This document shows positions 16,272-25,429 of a stretch of DNA of 53,903 nucleotides, piece by piece. The DNA comes from Verrucomicrobiota bacterium (GTDB lineage Bacteria; Verrucomicrobiota; Verrucomicrobiia; Chthoniobacterales; UBA10450). The notes beneath the pieces were generated by a model. That model was not told where the DNA came from and did not search any database. It saw only the letters and a program-made list of their open reading frames with translations. Numbering within the stretch: position 1 is the stretch's first letter; the number at the start of each line of letters is the position of its first letter. The stretch lies in NCBI GenBank assembly GCA_003218945.1, contig QHPE01000159.1, forward strand, positions 1 to 53,903, given 5' to 3'. The translations under genes were made by a program, and so were the position numbers.

Positions 16272-19100
16272 ATGAGTTCGCCTAGCGGTTCTGTTTCTCT
16301 CCATCTTCAGACTGAATCGGGCATCTGCGCCAAATGTGGGTCTGTGTCGCGCGTGGGCCGCGGCCTTTGTTTGAAGTGCCTTCTTTCCGCAGGCATTGCT
16401 GGTAACGGTGAGCATCCGCCGGTCGAGTCGACGCTGGACGACTTGCTGCGCGACATTCATGGTCACGACGCGGATTGGTTCCTCGGGAATTATCAGATTC
16501 TGGAAGAAATTGGACGGGGTGGGATGGGCGTCATTTATCGGGCCCGACAACGGCACTCGCGTCGGATCGTCGCGATCAAGCGCGTTTTATCTTACCACGC
16601 TGATTCCCAGGAAACGCTAATGCGCTTTCGCCGCGAAGCTCAGGCCGCGGCGAACCTGGATCATCCCAATATTCTGCCAATTTATGAAGTAAGCGAAAGC
16701 CACGACGGGTTGCCGTTCTTCAGCATGAAGTTTGCGGGGGGCGGCAGTTTGCTGGAAGCGGCCCCAATATTGCGCAGCGATCCACGTCGTGCTGTTACGC
16801 TAATGGCCAAAGTTGCGCGTGCCGTGCAATACGCGCATGAGCAGGGAATTCTCCATCGTGATCTCAAGCCGGCGAACATTTTGTTGGACGCCCGCGGCGA
16901 ACCGATGGTCGGCGACTTCGGGTTGGCCAAATGGCTGGAGCCAACCGGCCGGTTGACACGTACGCCTAGCATCTTCGGAACGCCGGGGTACATCGCGCCC
17001 GAACAGGTAAGCGGGTCAGACACAAAACTTACCGCCGCGGCTGATGTATACGGTTTGGGAGCGGTTCTGTTTGATCTCTTAACTGGCCGGCCGCCATTCA
17101 CAGGTGAGCACGCGCTGAAAACTATTCAGCAGGCGGCTGAAAAGCCCGCGCCCAAACTGCGCACTCTGGCGCCGGCACTGGATCGCGACTTGGAAACAAT
17201 CTGCGCGAAATGCTTGGAACGCGACCCACTCGCCCGTTATCGCTCAGCTGGTGAACTGGCGGATGACCTCGAACACTGGCTGCTCGGACGTTCGATCGTC
17301 GCGCGTCCTGTTTCGCCCCCTGTGCATCTCTGGCGTTGGGTGCGGCGCAATCCGCTCGTCGCACAAATGGCTGCGCTTTTGGTGGCGATGGCAACCGTAG
17401 TGGGCGTGATGATTTCGAAGGCCCAACCAGTGAGCCCGCCGGCGGCAAGTGGGATAGCGGTTTTGCCATTTGAAAGCATCGGCCCAGACAACGACGGCAC
17501 ATTTTTCGCCGAGGGCGTCTACGATGGTGTTCTGAGCAAACTGGCGAAGCTTGCGAATCTGAAGGTAATCAACCACAACAGTGTCGCCAAATACCGCGGC
17601 GCGCAGAACACGCAGGAAATCGGGCGTGCTTTAAACGCTGCCTATGTGCTCGCCGGAAGCGTGACACGGGATGCCGGCAGAATTCATCTTAGTGTCCAGT
17701 TGATGGATACGCGGAACGATTCGCGCGTCTGGGGGGAGCAATACGATCGAAACGCAAGCGACGTGTTTGCGCTGCAAGGTGAGATCGCGCAAGAAATCGC
17801 AGACAGACTGGGAGTCAGCGTTTCACCCACCGAGAAGACTGCGCTCCAGGAAGGACCAACCGCGGATCTCGCTGCGTATAAGTCGTACTTGCGAGCCAAA
17901 GACCTGCTCTATGACATCTCATTGAGCACACGACAAAATGAAGATCTGTTGGAAGCTGTCCAACTACTCGATCAGGTTGTGGCGCGCGACCCCTCGTTCT
18001 TTGACGCCTACTGCCAGTTAGCGGGAGCGCATGATCGAATGTACTTCGGGGGTTTGGACCATAGTAATGCGCGTTTGAAATTGGCTGAAACAGCAATTCA
18101 GTCCGTTCAGCGGCTACGCCCTGAATCGGGAGAAACCCATTTGGCTCTCGCTCAGCATTATTATTACGCGTACCGGGATTATGACCGAGCCAGACAGGAG
18201 TTGGTGCTTGCTCACCTGACATTGCCTAACGAATCACGGATTCCACTTTTAGCCGGGTACATTGACCGGCGCCAAGGTCGCTGGGAGAAGGCTCTCGAGG
18301 AAATCACCCAGGCATTGGAGCTGAATCCACGGGATTTTTCCGTGCTTGAACAAATTACGCTTACCTACGAAGCGTTGGGCCGCTATCAAGAAATGGCTGA
18401 GACTCTTGATCGCGTGCTGGCAATAGCTCCAAAGGACGTCCCCACCCGAGCACGACGCGCGTTGGTCGATCTGGAGCGGGGGGCAGATGTTAGAGCTTTC
18501 GAAACGACAATTGACGCAATCATGGCAGACGACCCGAACGCCAGCCTTGGTTTTACTAGTACATGGCTGTTGATCGTATTGCGCGAACGCGACTCCGTTG
18601 GGGCTCAGCACGCATTATCGAACATAGGTACCGGCGGATGTTTTGATGAAAGCATTCCATTCCCTGACGGCTGGTGTAAGGGTCTTGCTGCTTTGGTGCG
18701 TGGTGATCAGTCGACAGCTCGCGCGGCCTTTGATACTGCGCGAAAGGAGCTCACTGAAGAAGTACACAGTCAACCGAACTATGCGGCTGCGCTTTGCGCA
18801 CTTGGTGTGGTTGATGCCGTACTCGGGAATAAAGATGATGCGATTCGCGAAGGCGAACGTGCAATCGAATTGACGCCGCTTAGCAAAAACGCCATCGAAG
18901 GCGCAACGCTGGTGCGATATCTTGCTGTGATTTACGCGTGGGCTGGTGATAAAGATCGCGCGATCCAGCGCTTGGCTGAGACAACGTACCTGCCCGGCAG
19001 TCACATCAGCTACGGATATCTGCGTCTTCATCCACTTTGGGATCCGTTACGAAGCGATCCGCGCTTTCAGGCGATCGTCGATTCGCTCGCACCAAAGTAA
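16272..19100 (+). CDS. Membrane Ser/Thr protein kinase with TolB-like and TPR domains
   Basis: 942 residues. Residues 19-37 hold a four-Cys zinc-ribbon-like motif (CAKCG ... CLKC). The kinase domain (73-340) has the Gly loop EIGRGGMG, Lys103 in VAIKR, HRDLKPAN (195-202), DFGLA (215) and GTPGYIAPEQ, so it is catalytically complete. A transmembrane helix lies at about 363-381. Residues 392-530 resemble the TolB N-terminal-type domain seen in signalling proteins (GIAVLPFESIGPDNDG, YVLAGSV). From about 535 to the end are TPR-like helical repeats, probably outside the cytoplasm. The arrangement resembles a transmembrane receptor kinase whose sensor is the TPR region. The sigma gene immediately upstream is the likely substrate. 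Confidence 0.92.
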   Translation: MSSPSGSVSLHLQTESGICAKCGSVSRVGRGLCLKCLLSAGIAGNGEHPPVESTLDDLLRDIHGHDADWFLGNYQILEEIGRGGMGVIYRARQRHSRRIVAIKRVLSYHADSQETLMRFRREAQAAANLDHPNILPIYEVSESHDGLPFFSMKFAGGGSLLEAAPILRSDPRRAVTLMAKVARAVQYAHEQGILHRDLKPANILLDARGEPMVGDFGLAKWLEPTGRLTRTPSIFGTPGYIAPEQVSGSDTKLTAAADVYGLGAVLFDLLTGRPPFTGEHALKTIQQAAEKPAPKLRTLAPALDRDLETICAKCLERDPLARYRSAGELADDLEHWLLGRSIVARPVSPPVHLWRWVRRNPLVAQMAALLVAMATVVGVMISKAQPVSPPAASGIAVLPFESIGPDNDGTFFAEGVYDGVLSKLAKLANLKVINHNSVAKYRGAQNTQEIGRALNAAYVLAGSVTRDAGRIHLSVQLMDTRNDSRVWGEQYDRNASDVFALQGEIAQEIADRLGVSVSPTEKTALQEGPTADLAAYKSYLRAKDLLYDISLSTRQNEDLLEAVQLLDQVVARDPSFFDAYCQLAGAHDRMYFGGLDHSNARLKLAETAIQSVQRLRPESGETHLALAQHYYYAYRDYDRARQELVLAHLTLPNESRIPLLAGYIDRRQGRWEKALEEITQALELNPRDFSVLEQITLTYEALGRYQEMAETLDRVLAIAPKDVPTRARRALVDLERGADVRAFETTIDAIMADDPNASLGFTSTWLLIVLRERDSVGAQHALSNIGTGGCFDESIPFPDGWCKGLAALVRGDQSTARAAFDTARKELTEEVHSQPNYAAALCALGVVDAVLGNKDDAIREGERAIELTPLSKNAIEGATLVRYLAVIYAWAGDKDRAIQRLAETTYLPGSHISYGYLRLHPLWDPLRSDPRFQAIVDSLAPK

Positions 19101-19266
19101 GATCTGACTTGCCGGGACACGCTTCGGCAGCAGCCAGCTCAAAGGCGGGAGAAAAGTCGGAACCGCAATATTCCTCTCCTAAGCGGTAAGGCTGAATTGC
19201 CGGTAAGTGTATGAATAACCCCGAGGCGTGGTGTGAGTAATTTTACTTAAGGACGGGATTTTGTGC

Positions 19267-19272
19267 TTGACA
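19267..19272 (+). promoter_or_regulatory. Possible -35 hexamer of the peptide gene
   Basis: A perfect TTGACA lies 31 bases before the ATG at 19303. A 17-base spacer leads to TACTCG, a poor -10, which would place transcription start almost at the start codon. The call is tentative. Confidence 0.25.
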
Positions 19273-19302
19273 GTTGCTCAAAGTGCCGGTACTCGCGGAG
19301 TT

Positions 19303-19635
19303 ATGCATATTACCAACCCTACCCTAATCGTACGCTTGTTCGCCGCAACGCTGGTTACTGTGGCCACTATCGGTCTCAGCACCGTCGCAACGCACCCAAC
19401 CGCTCAAAATCAAACCCGGCTGACCTTGAAAAACATTCGAACGGATAAGAGCACAGCCCTCTACGCCGACAACCACACAAACCGTGGCTCTTGGTTTTGT
19501 GAGATGGTCCTGCCAACAGGCAACTACGCTGACAATCGTGCAAGCCGCGGCTCTTGGTTTGTCGAGATGGTCCTCCCAACCGGTGACAACAAGCTGATGA
19601 CTGAGAATTTGAAATCAGTCGCAGCGACACTCTAA
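19303..19635 (+). CDS. Small secreted protein with two 21-residue repeats; candidate peptide precursor
   Basis: 110 residues from the ATG at 19303; the open frame reaches TTG 19261, but the ATG puts a signal peptide (LIVRLFAATLVTVATIGLSTV) at the N-terminus. After a short spacer come two tandem 21-residue units starting YADN, each containing RGSWF, then C or V, then EMVLPTG. Sixteen of 21 positions are identical. The two 63-base DNA units differ at six synonymous codons, so the repeat is old and kept at protein level. No known family was recognised. Downstream on the same strand lie a one-TM protein with a FAPN motif and an HTTM protein, an arrangement like sdpC-sdpA-sdpB with the small product first. 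A role as precursor of a processed peptide is inference. Confidence 0.65.
   Translation: MHITNPTLIVRLFAATLVTVATIGLSTVATHPTAQNQTRLTLKNIRTDKSTALYADNHTNRGSWFCEMVLPTGNYADNRASRGSWFVEMVLPTGDNKLMTENLKSVAATL
19462..19587 (+). repeat. Two tandem 63-base coding repeats
   Basis: Units 19462-19524 and 19525-19587 encode 21 residues each. They share 16 identical residues and differ at six synonymous and five replacement codons. Confidence 0.9.
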
Positions 19636-19766
19636 GCCTGCTGCTTAGCCACTAAGAGCGTGCTAGTCCCGGGACCCGGGACCGGCGCTATTGTGCACCG
19701 AACTGGCGACCAACTCTCGCTACCGTCTGGCACAGCCATCGTTTTCCCCGATCACAGCGTTCAGTA

Positions 19767-20366
19767 ATGTATTGGAAGCAAATTCACGCAGCGTGGTTTG
19801 GAATACACTTCTTTTTACTGACCGCGGTTTGTTTTGCGGGAGTATTCTGGTTGATAGCGCAGGGGTCCACGATTTTATCCTCAGCTTTTGATGAGTACGC
19901 GCGTAGGGCTGAATTAGTCGCGACCTGGTGTCTGGGCAAAGAGGCCCGTGCATCGAATCCGCTTCGGAGAGGTATCGCAACCTATCTGCATGCTGCTGGC
20001 ATCCAAGCCGGGTACAGCTTTTTTGCACCCAACGTTCCAAGCCAGCATCGGCTCACGTTCGAACTGTTTTACGACGATGGACGTATAGAATACGAGTCAC
20101 CGCGTATGCGCAGCAAAGCCGCCGCCCTGCGTTTGGAGAGTTTGTTAGACAGGTTGCCAGAGGAACGTTACGATTCGGTTCGAGAGGCGCTCGTCAAAAT
20201 GCTGGCGTTCTCCGTCTGGCGTAAGTACCCGGACGTGAAAAAACTTCGCGCAACGTTGGATTCAGTTCATGCGCCTGGTATTACCGAGTTTGAGCAAGGC
20301 AAAACAGAAACATTTCAGCCGATGTTCAGCTTCGATTTCAGCCTGCGGGATGAGCAAAAGCAGTAG
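19767..20366 (+). CDS. One-TM protein with FAPN motif, SdpA/DUF5819-like
   Basis: 199 residues. One membrane helix (about 11-32) is followed by a soluble part. Residues 70-110 contain YLHAAGIQAGYSFFAPNVP and then a beta-strand and DDGR. This matches in style the tyrosine...FAP/FFT...P signature of DUF5819 and SdpA proteins, which are encoded beside HTTM/SdpB proteins in Bacillus and Actinobacteria (family knowledge; similarity judged by eye). The gene lies 131 bases after the repeat-peptide gene and 66 bases before the HTTM gene. It may be a partner subunit of the HTTM protein. The assignment is moderate; the conserved pairing is the main argument. Confidence 0.7.
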   Translation: MYWKQIHAAWFGIHFFLLTAVCFAGVFWLIAQGSTILSSAFDEYARRAELVATWCLGKEARASNPLRRGIATYLHAAGIQAGYSFFAPNVPSQHRLTFELFYDDGRIEYESPRMRSKAAALRLESLLDRLPEERYDSVREALVKMLAFSVWRKYPDVKKLRATLDSVHAPGITEFEQGKTETFQPMFSFDFSLRDEQKQ

Positions 20367-20367
20367 C

Positions 20368-20434
20368 GGAATCGTTGTTTATTGTCCGTGATTCTTTCTC
20401 CGAGTTCAGTGATTCTCTTATCCGTATAATCCGT
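20368..20434. repeat. CACGGAT-type low-complexity repeat region
   Basis: Between the SdpA-like and HTTM genes the sequence has imperfect repeats of GTGATTCT and TCCGTGATTCT/TCCGTATAATCCGTG. The HTTM start codon GTG lies at its right edge. Confidence 0.4.
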
Positions 20435-21407
20435 GCTCAAATTGCCCGGTTCGCAAATTAACGCCGGCGTAAGTCTGGCACAAAAATGGTGGCAAAGCTT
20501 CTGCTGTTTTCTTTTTCCACCTGAAACTGACACGTGGCTCGCGGTGTTGCGGATCGGTTTGGGGATGCAGGTTATCGTTTATGCGCTGTTCTTAAGAAGT
20601 GATTGGCATTATCTGTTCGCCAGCAGTGGCAAAGGTCTTGTCGGTCGGGAAGTTGGTGAAGCTATTACCTCTTTCGATAGCCCGCTGATCCCGACGTTGG
20701 GCTGGCTTGTCGCTATCGGTCGCAATTTCAACATCAGCGAGGAAGCGGTGCTTTCCATTGCCTGGATCTGCTTACTTTCCGCCGGTTGCCTCTTGCTGCT
20801 GGGTCTGTTCTGTCGCCCGGCCGCGATTGTCGCCTGGTTCGTTCACCTCTGTGCCGCTGAAAGCGGAGGGCTGCTGGCCTACGGTGCCGATAGTTTCATG
20901 ACGACGGCACTGTTCTACTTGTTGTTATCTCCCCTGCCCGATCATTACTCCTTTGACCATTGGGTAGCAAAGACAAAACCCAAAAATCCACGGGCACTGG
21001 GTTTTTGGCGTCGCGTCATACAGGTGCAACTGTGCTTTGTTTATTTTATCGGCGGGCTGGCAAAATGCCTTGGCAACGGTTGGTGGGACGGCTCCAATCT
21101 TTGGCGCGCGCTAATCCGGCCGCCTTTTACGGTTGTTCCGCCAGATATTCTCGTCCGGTTCAAATACGCTCTGCCTGTCCTTGGTATCGCGATCTGTTTG
21201 CTCGAAGTGAGTTACCCAGTTTTCATTTGGATGAAAAAAACGAGACTCATTTGGCTGGTTTGTATTGTGGCGATGCACGCCGCGATTGGGCTTTTGATGG
21301 GACTATATCTGTTCGCGCTCGTGATGATCGTGATGAATATCGCAGCCTTCGGCGTTATTTCTAACACCGCGACGCCACAGAGCGCTACGGAAACTGATGC
21401 TCAGTGA
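20433..21407 (+). CDS. HTTM-domain membrane protein, SdpB-like
   Basis: 324 residues with about seven to eight hydrophobic segments. HTTM is the transmembrane domain of vitamin K-dependent gamma-carboxylase. The family signature region is visible at 196-224 (VQLCFVYFIGGLAKCLGN, then WWDGSNLW). SdpB, required to mature the Bacillus SdpC toxin peptide, is an HTTM protein (established for Bacillus). GTG 20433 was used as start; it follows a short repeat, and another start inside is possible. No soluble carboxylase-like C-terminus is present, so the gene encodes the membrane part only. It closes a three-gene set with the repeat peptide and SdpA-like protein. A second HTTM gene lies at 25496. Confidence 0.82.
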   Translation: MLKLPGSQINAGVSLAQKWWQSFCCFLFPPETDTWLAVLRIGLGMQVIVYALFLRSDWHYLFASSGKGLVGREVGEAITSFDSPLIPTLGWLVAIGRNFNISEEAVLSIAWICLLSAGCLLLLGLFCRPAAIVAWFVHLCAAESGGLLAYGADSFMTTALFYLLLSPLPDHYSFDHWVAKTKPKNPRALGFWRRVIQVQLCFVYFIGGLAKCLGNGWWDGSNLWRALIRPPFTVVPPDILVRFKYALPVLGIAICLLEVSYPVFIWMKKTRLIWLVCIVAMHAAIGLLMGLYLFALVMIVMNIAAFGVISNTATPQSATETDAQ

Positions 21408-21701
21408 CAGACTTCTCTGGAACCGTTGATGAAAGCGACACTACGGTTTCAGCGGGCGGGGTATACAGCGAAATTTTTTGGGCCTGAAGGCCGAAAAAGT
21501 GAAGAAATTTTGCAGAAGACCGAGGGTGGCGCGCCAGGGGCGGGTAGCTACACAACCAATACGGCCCTCTCTGGAGCAGCGGCTCACGGATACAAAGCTT
21601 CGCAACCGTCAGCACGGATCGGTCGCAAGCAACCGAGGCGCGTGCGCTCTGCAGGAATTCCGTTCGTGACATCCGCGTAGGCCGCAGTTTCCTTCTTTCG
21701 A

Positions 21702-22748
21702 ATGCGCTTCGATACAGAAACATCGACTGAAGAACGAATCGACCGGCTGCATGCGGGCGGAGTTGTCGACATGCATTTCGATTTGCCGATGGATTTGTAC
21801 GAAAAACGGGAACGCAAAAAGGTCCTGGAATCGGAATTCTTGCCCGACTTCGAAACGGGGAACATCTGTGTTGTAGGCGCGGCAATTTACATTGAGGACC
21901 GGTATTTGCCGCACAATGCTCTGCGCGTGGCGCTCGATGAGGTTGCTCGGCTGTCTGCCGAAACAGCAGCATCGGAGCGCTTCGCGGTTTGCAAAAGTTT
22001 TCGCGAAATTCAGGAGGTCCGCAAACGTGGTCGAATCGCATTTCTCATCACGATGGAAGGCATCGAACCGTTGGGCGATGACTTAAATCAGCTGCGCGTC
22101 TTTTACGAATTGGGCGTGCGCTCAATTGGGCTTACTCACGCACGAACCAACGCAGCGGGACACGGCGGAATTTTCGCGGCCAGCGGCTCGTCCCCAGAGG
22201 GGCTCACTGCGTTTGGTCGGGATGTAGTGCGCGAATGCGAGGCGCTCGGAATAATGATTGATCTCGCACACATCAATCCAGCCGGGTTTGACGAGGTTCT
22301 CACCATCGCAACAAAGCCGCCCATTGTGTCCCACACGAACGTACGCCGGTATTACGATATAGAGCGCAACATCAGCGACGAACAGATCAAAAAAATCGGT
22401 GAACGGCGCGGCGTCATCGGCGTCAACTCCATCCTCGTTAGCCCGCGAAAAGAAGAAAGCACCCTCGATCGTTACGTCGATCACATCGAGCACATCGCGA
22501 AGTTGATCGGCATGGAGAGTATTGGGATCGGATTCGATTTCTTCGAGTTCATCTACAGCCAGTGGCCGGAGTCGAGGCAAAAACAGCTCACCGCAAAATT
22601 CGCAACGCCGCATTTCATTCCTGAACTGACGAACCATTCGCACGCGCGCAATCTCACACGCAAATTGATCGAGCGCGGATTCAGCGACGCTGACATAGAA
22701 AAGATTCTACGAGAGAATTGGCTGCGGATTTTCGAGGGGCTCCTTTAG
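21702..22748 (+). CDS. M19-family membrane-dipeptidase-like peptidase
   Basis: 348 residues. M19 enzymes are binuclear zinc dipeptidases that hydrolyse dipeptides, often with D-residues. The metal-site residues are all visible: HxD at His25/Asp27 (DMHFDLP), bridging Glu119 (MEGIE), His190 (DLAHIN), His211 (SHTNVR) and Asp279 (GIGFDFFE). There is no signal peptide, so it is probably cytoplasmic. Its stop overlaps the stop of the convergent membrane-protein gene by four bases. It begins about 295 bases after the HTTM gene, so co-transcription with the peptide cluster is uncertain. Confidence 0.92.
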   Translation: MRFDTETSTEERIDRLHAGGVVDMHFDLPMDLYEKRERKKVLESEFLPDFETGNICVVGAAIYIEDRYLPHNALRVALDEVARLSAETAASERFAVCKSFREIQEVRKRGRIAFLITMEGIEPLGDDLNQLRVFYELGVRSIGLTHARTNAAGHGGIFAASGSSPEGLTAFGRDVVRECEALGIMIDLAHINPAGFDEVLTIATKPPIVSHTNVRRYYDIERNISDEQIKKIGERRGVIGVNSILVSPRKEESTLDRYVDHIEHIAKLIGMESIGIGFDFFEFIYSQWPESRQKQLTAKFATPHFIPELTNHSHARNLTRKLIERGFSDADIEKILRENWLRIFEGLL

Positions 22749-23113
22749 CCAGTCCCCGGTCGGGCCGGAACGGAAATCGTGTAAGTGATCAACGCGCAAA
22801 TGATTACCATGCCGATCATGGCGAAGATAAATATTCCATCGGCGATCTTTTCGAGACGATGCATTCGGCGCATCGACCGGGAACGCAGCGCCCAATAAGA
22901 AAGCAGACACGAGATCAGAAACAGCAGCGCGTCTCCCGCAAGAAAGTCGTCAGCCAGGGTATCTGCAGTTCCTAGTGTAATCACAACACGAATTAATCCG
23001 ATCACGGTCAGACAAACACCCATCATGGCCGAGGAAACGGTGAAAATATGGATAGAGATATCCTGCTCCAGAGGCGTGCTCGTGTCGCGGTGCTCGCTTG
23101 TTTCCCCTTCCAT
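22745..23113 (-). CDS. Small three-TM membrane protein
   Basis: 122 residues with hydrophobic helices at about 22-48, 58-75 and 90-113, separated by an arginine-rich loop (RSRSMRRMHR). No family was recognised. It is convergent with the dipeptidase (four-base overlap of stops) and divergent from the beta-CASP nuclease, with about 90 bases of shared promoter space. The helix pattern supports a real gene rather than an antisense frame. Confidence 0.65.
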   Translation of the reverse strand: MEGETSEHRDTSTPLEQDISIHIFTVSSAMMGVCLTVIGLIRVVITLGTADTLADDFLAGDALLFLISCLLSYWALRSRSMRRMHRLEKIADGIFIFAMIGMVIICALITYTISVPARPGTG

Positions 23114-23203
23114 GCCGATGCGTCATTAGACCGCTCGCAAAACCGACTGTTCAGACAATAGCCGCTCTGATAGGACGGTTCAGGAAGCCGACGGGAATCG
23201 CAT

Positions 23204-24580
23204 TTGAAATTCATTAACCTTACCAGACACACCGAGATCGGCGCGAATTCGTACTATCTTGAGATTGAGCGCCACCGGCTCGTGCTGGATTGCGGAATGC
23301 ATCCGAAGAATACCGGCGACGATGCGCTGCCGCTTTTCAAGGCAATTGCCGATCGCGATGTGGAAGCTGTTCTGATTTCGCACGCACATCAGGATCACAT
23401 CGGTACCTTGCCGTTGGCCATGCGGCGCTTCTCAGGCGCGCGGGTCTTCATGACCGAGGCGACAGCTGAAATCGGCAGTGTGCTCTTACACAACTCGGTG
23501 AACGTGATGACACGACAACGCGAGGAGATTGGAGAACTGTCGTATCCGCTTTTCACACATCGCGAAACGGACCGCTCATCGGAGCGCTGGCGTAGGTGTC
23601 CGTTGCGCCAGCAAATGTCCATTGCCGGCGAACGGGCGCCCCGCCGCGAAAAACACGCCTTGGCATTTGAGTTCTTCGACGCAGGACACGTACTCGGCTC
23701 GACTGGAATAATGCTGCGCACCGAAGGGCGAACGGTTTTTTACACTGGTGACGTCAATTTCGACGATCAAACCATCATGGAGGCGGCGGTTTTCCCAGAG
23801 GAAAAAATTGATGTGCTGATCATGGAATGCACCCGGGGCGACCACCCAAAACCAGAGGGCTGGACCCGCGCTAATGAGGAGCGACGGTTCTCCGAGGCGC
23901 TCGGAGCTGCGCTTGAGCGCGACGCGTGCGTGCTGATACCAGTGTTCGCATTGGGCAAAACACAGGAAATTCTGGCGATGCTTTACAAGTTTCGCCGGCA
24001 GCGGCTGCTGCCCGAATTTCCGATTTATATCGGCGGTCTCAGCTCGAAGTTCACCGATATTTACGACCGGCGCACGCATACGACGCGGCGCCAAATGCCG
24101 CGCCTGAAACTTATGAGAGACGTAGCGCCCTACATTCTAAACGATGAAACAGTGCGCGACACGCCCGTGCGCGGCGGACGCGTGTACGTTCTCTCGAGCG
24201 GCATGATGATCCCAAAAACGCTCTCGAATGTTTTCGCCCGAAGAATCATTGAGAATCCCATCCACTCGATCTTCTTTGTGGGATACGCAAATCCTGAGTC
24301 GCCCGCCGGGCTTTTGCGTGACGCGGGCATAGGCGGCGAGGTGGCGCTTGATCCCAATAAAGCGCGGCAGCAGATCCGCTGCAACATCGAGCAGTTCCAG
24401 TTTAGCGCACATGCGACTCGCGAGTCGCTCATCCATCAAGCCGCGAAAATTTCGCCAAACAAAATTCTGCTCGTGCACGGCGACCCGCCGGCAGTCGAGT
24501 GGATGCGTGACACGTTATCAAACAAGCTTCCTGGTTCGGAGATAATCGTGCCTACGCCTGGAGCTGAGCTGGAGTTGTAA
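23204..24580 (+). CDS. Metallo-beta-lactamase/beta-CASP family nuclease
   Basis: 458 residues, the length of archaeal/bacterial beta-CASP RNases related to CPSF73. The zinc motif is HAHQDH (60-65); later come DAGHVLGS, FYTGDVN, CTRGDH, PVFALGKTQE, SSGMM and SAHATRE, and GDPPAVEWM near the C-terminus, all in beta-CASP order. The likely role is processing or decay of RNA. The TTG start (23204) is supported by the LKFINLTRHTEIG N-terminus and an AGGA stretch upstream. It is followed by exonuclease III after 73 bases. Confidence 0.9.
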   Translation: MKFINLTRHTEIGANSYYLEIERHRLVLDCGMHPKNTGDDALPLFKAIADRDVEAVLISHAHQDHIGTLPLAMRRFSGARVFMTEATAEIGSVLLHNSVNVMTRQREEIGELSYPLFTHRETDRSSERWRRCPLRQQMSIAGERAPRREKHALAFEFFDAGHVLGSTGIMLRTEGRTVFYTGDVNFDDQTIMEAAVFPEEKIDVLIMECTRGDHPKPEGWTRANEERRFSEALGAALERDACVLIPVFALGKTQEILAMLYKFRRQRLLPEFPIYIGGLSSKFTDIYDRRTHTTRRQMPRLKLMRDVAPYILNDETVRDTPVRGGRVYVLSSGMMIPKTLSNVFARRIIENPIHSIFFVGYANPESPAGLLRDAGIGGEVALDPNKARQQIRCNIEQFQFSAHATRESLIHQAAKISPNKILLVHGDPPAVEWMRDTLSNKLPGSEIIVPTPGAELEL

Positions 24581-24653
24581 CGGCGCTGTCTGAGCACCGA
24601 CGGATTTTGTTGGCAACAAGATTGGTGCGACCGTCAGAAACACGGCTACACGC

Positions 24654-25418
24654 ATGCGCATCGCCTCGTGGAACATCAACTCACTGCGCAAACGACAGGA
24701 CCGCTTGTTTGCATGGCTTGAAGCGACAAAGCCGGACATCGTCTGTTTGCAGGAAACCAAATGTCCAGACGAACAATTCCTGGCGCTCGCGTTGGAAGCG
24801 GCGAGTTACCACTCCGCGTATCACGGAGAGAAATCGTACAACGGCGTTGCAATTTTAGCCAAGACGGACCTGCGCGATGTTCGCCCGTCCCTTTGCGATG
24901 AGGTGACCGATCCGCAGGCGCGCGTCATTGCAGCCAGTATTGGCCGCCTTCGGGTATTCTCGATCTATGCACCGAATGGGCAAGCGGTCGGCTCGCCGGC
25001 GTATGAATACAAACTACAGTGGTACCGCCGGTTGCGAGACTGCGTGGCGAAAGAAAAATCTCCCGATTTGCTCGTGTGCGGCGATTTTAATGTCGCGCCT
25101 CAGGACGTGGATGTATACGATGCAGATCTCTGGCGCGGGGCGATTATGGCTTCGGACGAAGAACGCGCGGCCTTCCGACAGTTGTGCAGCCTTGGCTTAC
25201 ACGACACACTTCGAATCCATCATAAGGAAGGCCAACTTTTCACCTGGTGGGACTATCAAATGCGGGGGTTTGAAAGAAATCGCGGCCTGCGCATTGACGC
25301 CGTACTGGCAAGCGAAAGTCTGGCTAAGAACTGTACCGCATCCGGCATCGACCGCGAAATGCGCATCGGGAAAGAACCATCCGATCACGCGCCGGTGTGG
25401 GCGGAGTTCGTGATGTAA
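24654..25418 (+). CDS. xth: Exodeoxyribonuclease III (AP endonuclease family)
   Basis: 254 residues with the complete EEP fold: MRIASWNINSLR, metal-binding Glu34 in CLQETK, YAPNG, CGDFNVAP, a TWWDY substrate-recognition loop and terminal SDHAPVW. It removes 3' blocks and cleaves abasic sites during base-excision repair. The length and the ATG start are standard for the ExoA/XthA family. Confidence 0.95.
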   Translation: MRIASWNINSLRKRQDRLFAWLEATKPDIVCLQETKCPDEQFLALALEAASYHSAYHGEKSYNGVAILAKTDLRDVRPSLCDEVTDPQARVIAASIGRLRVFSIYAPNGQAVGSPAYEYKLQWYRRLRDCVAKEKSPDLLVCGDFNVAPQDVDVYDADLWRGAIMASDEERAAFRQLCSLGLHDTLRIHHKEGQLFTWWDYQMRGFERNRGLRIDAVLASESLAKNCTASGIDREMRIGKEPSDHAPVWAEFVM

Positions 25419-25429
25419 AAGCGCCGAAC

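Noticed and set aside
19633-19649. Hairpin CTAAGC-GCTTAG after the peptide gene as a terminator
   Set aside because: The stem is only six bases and no T-run follows. GTCCCGGGAC nearby is palindromic but has no other support.
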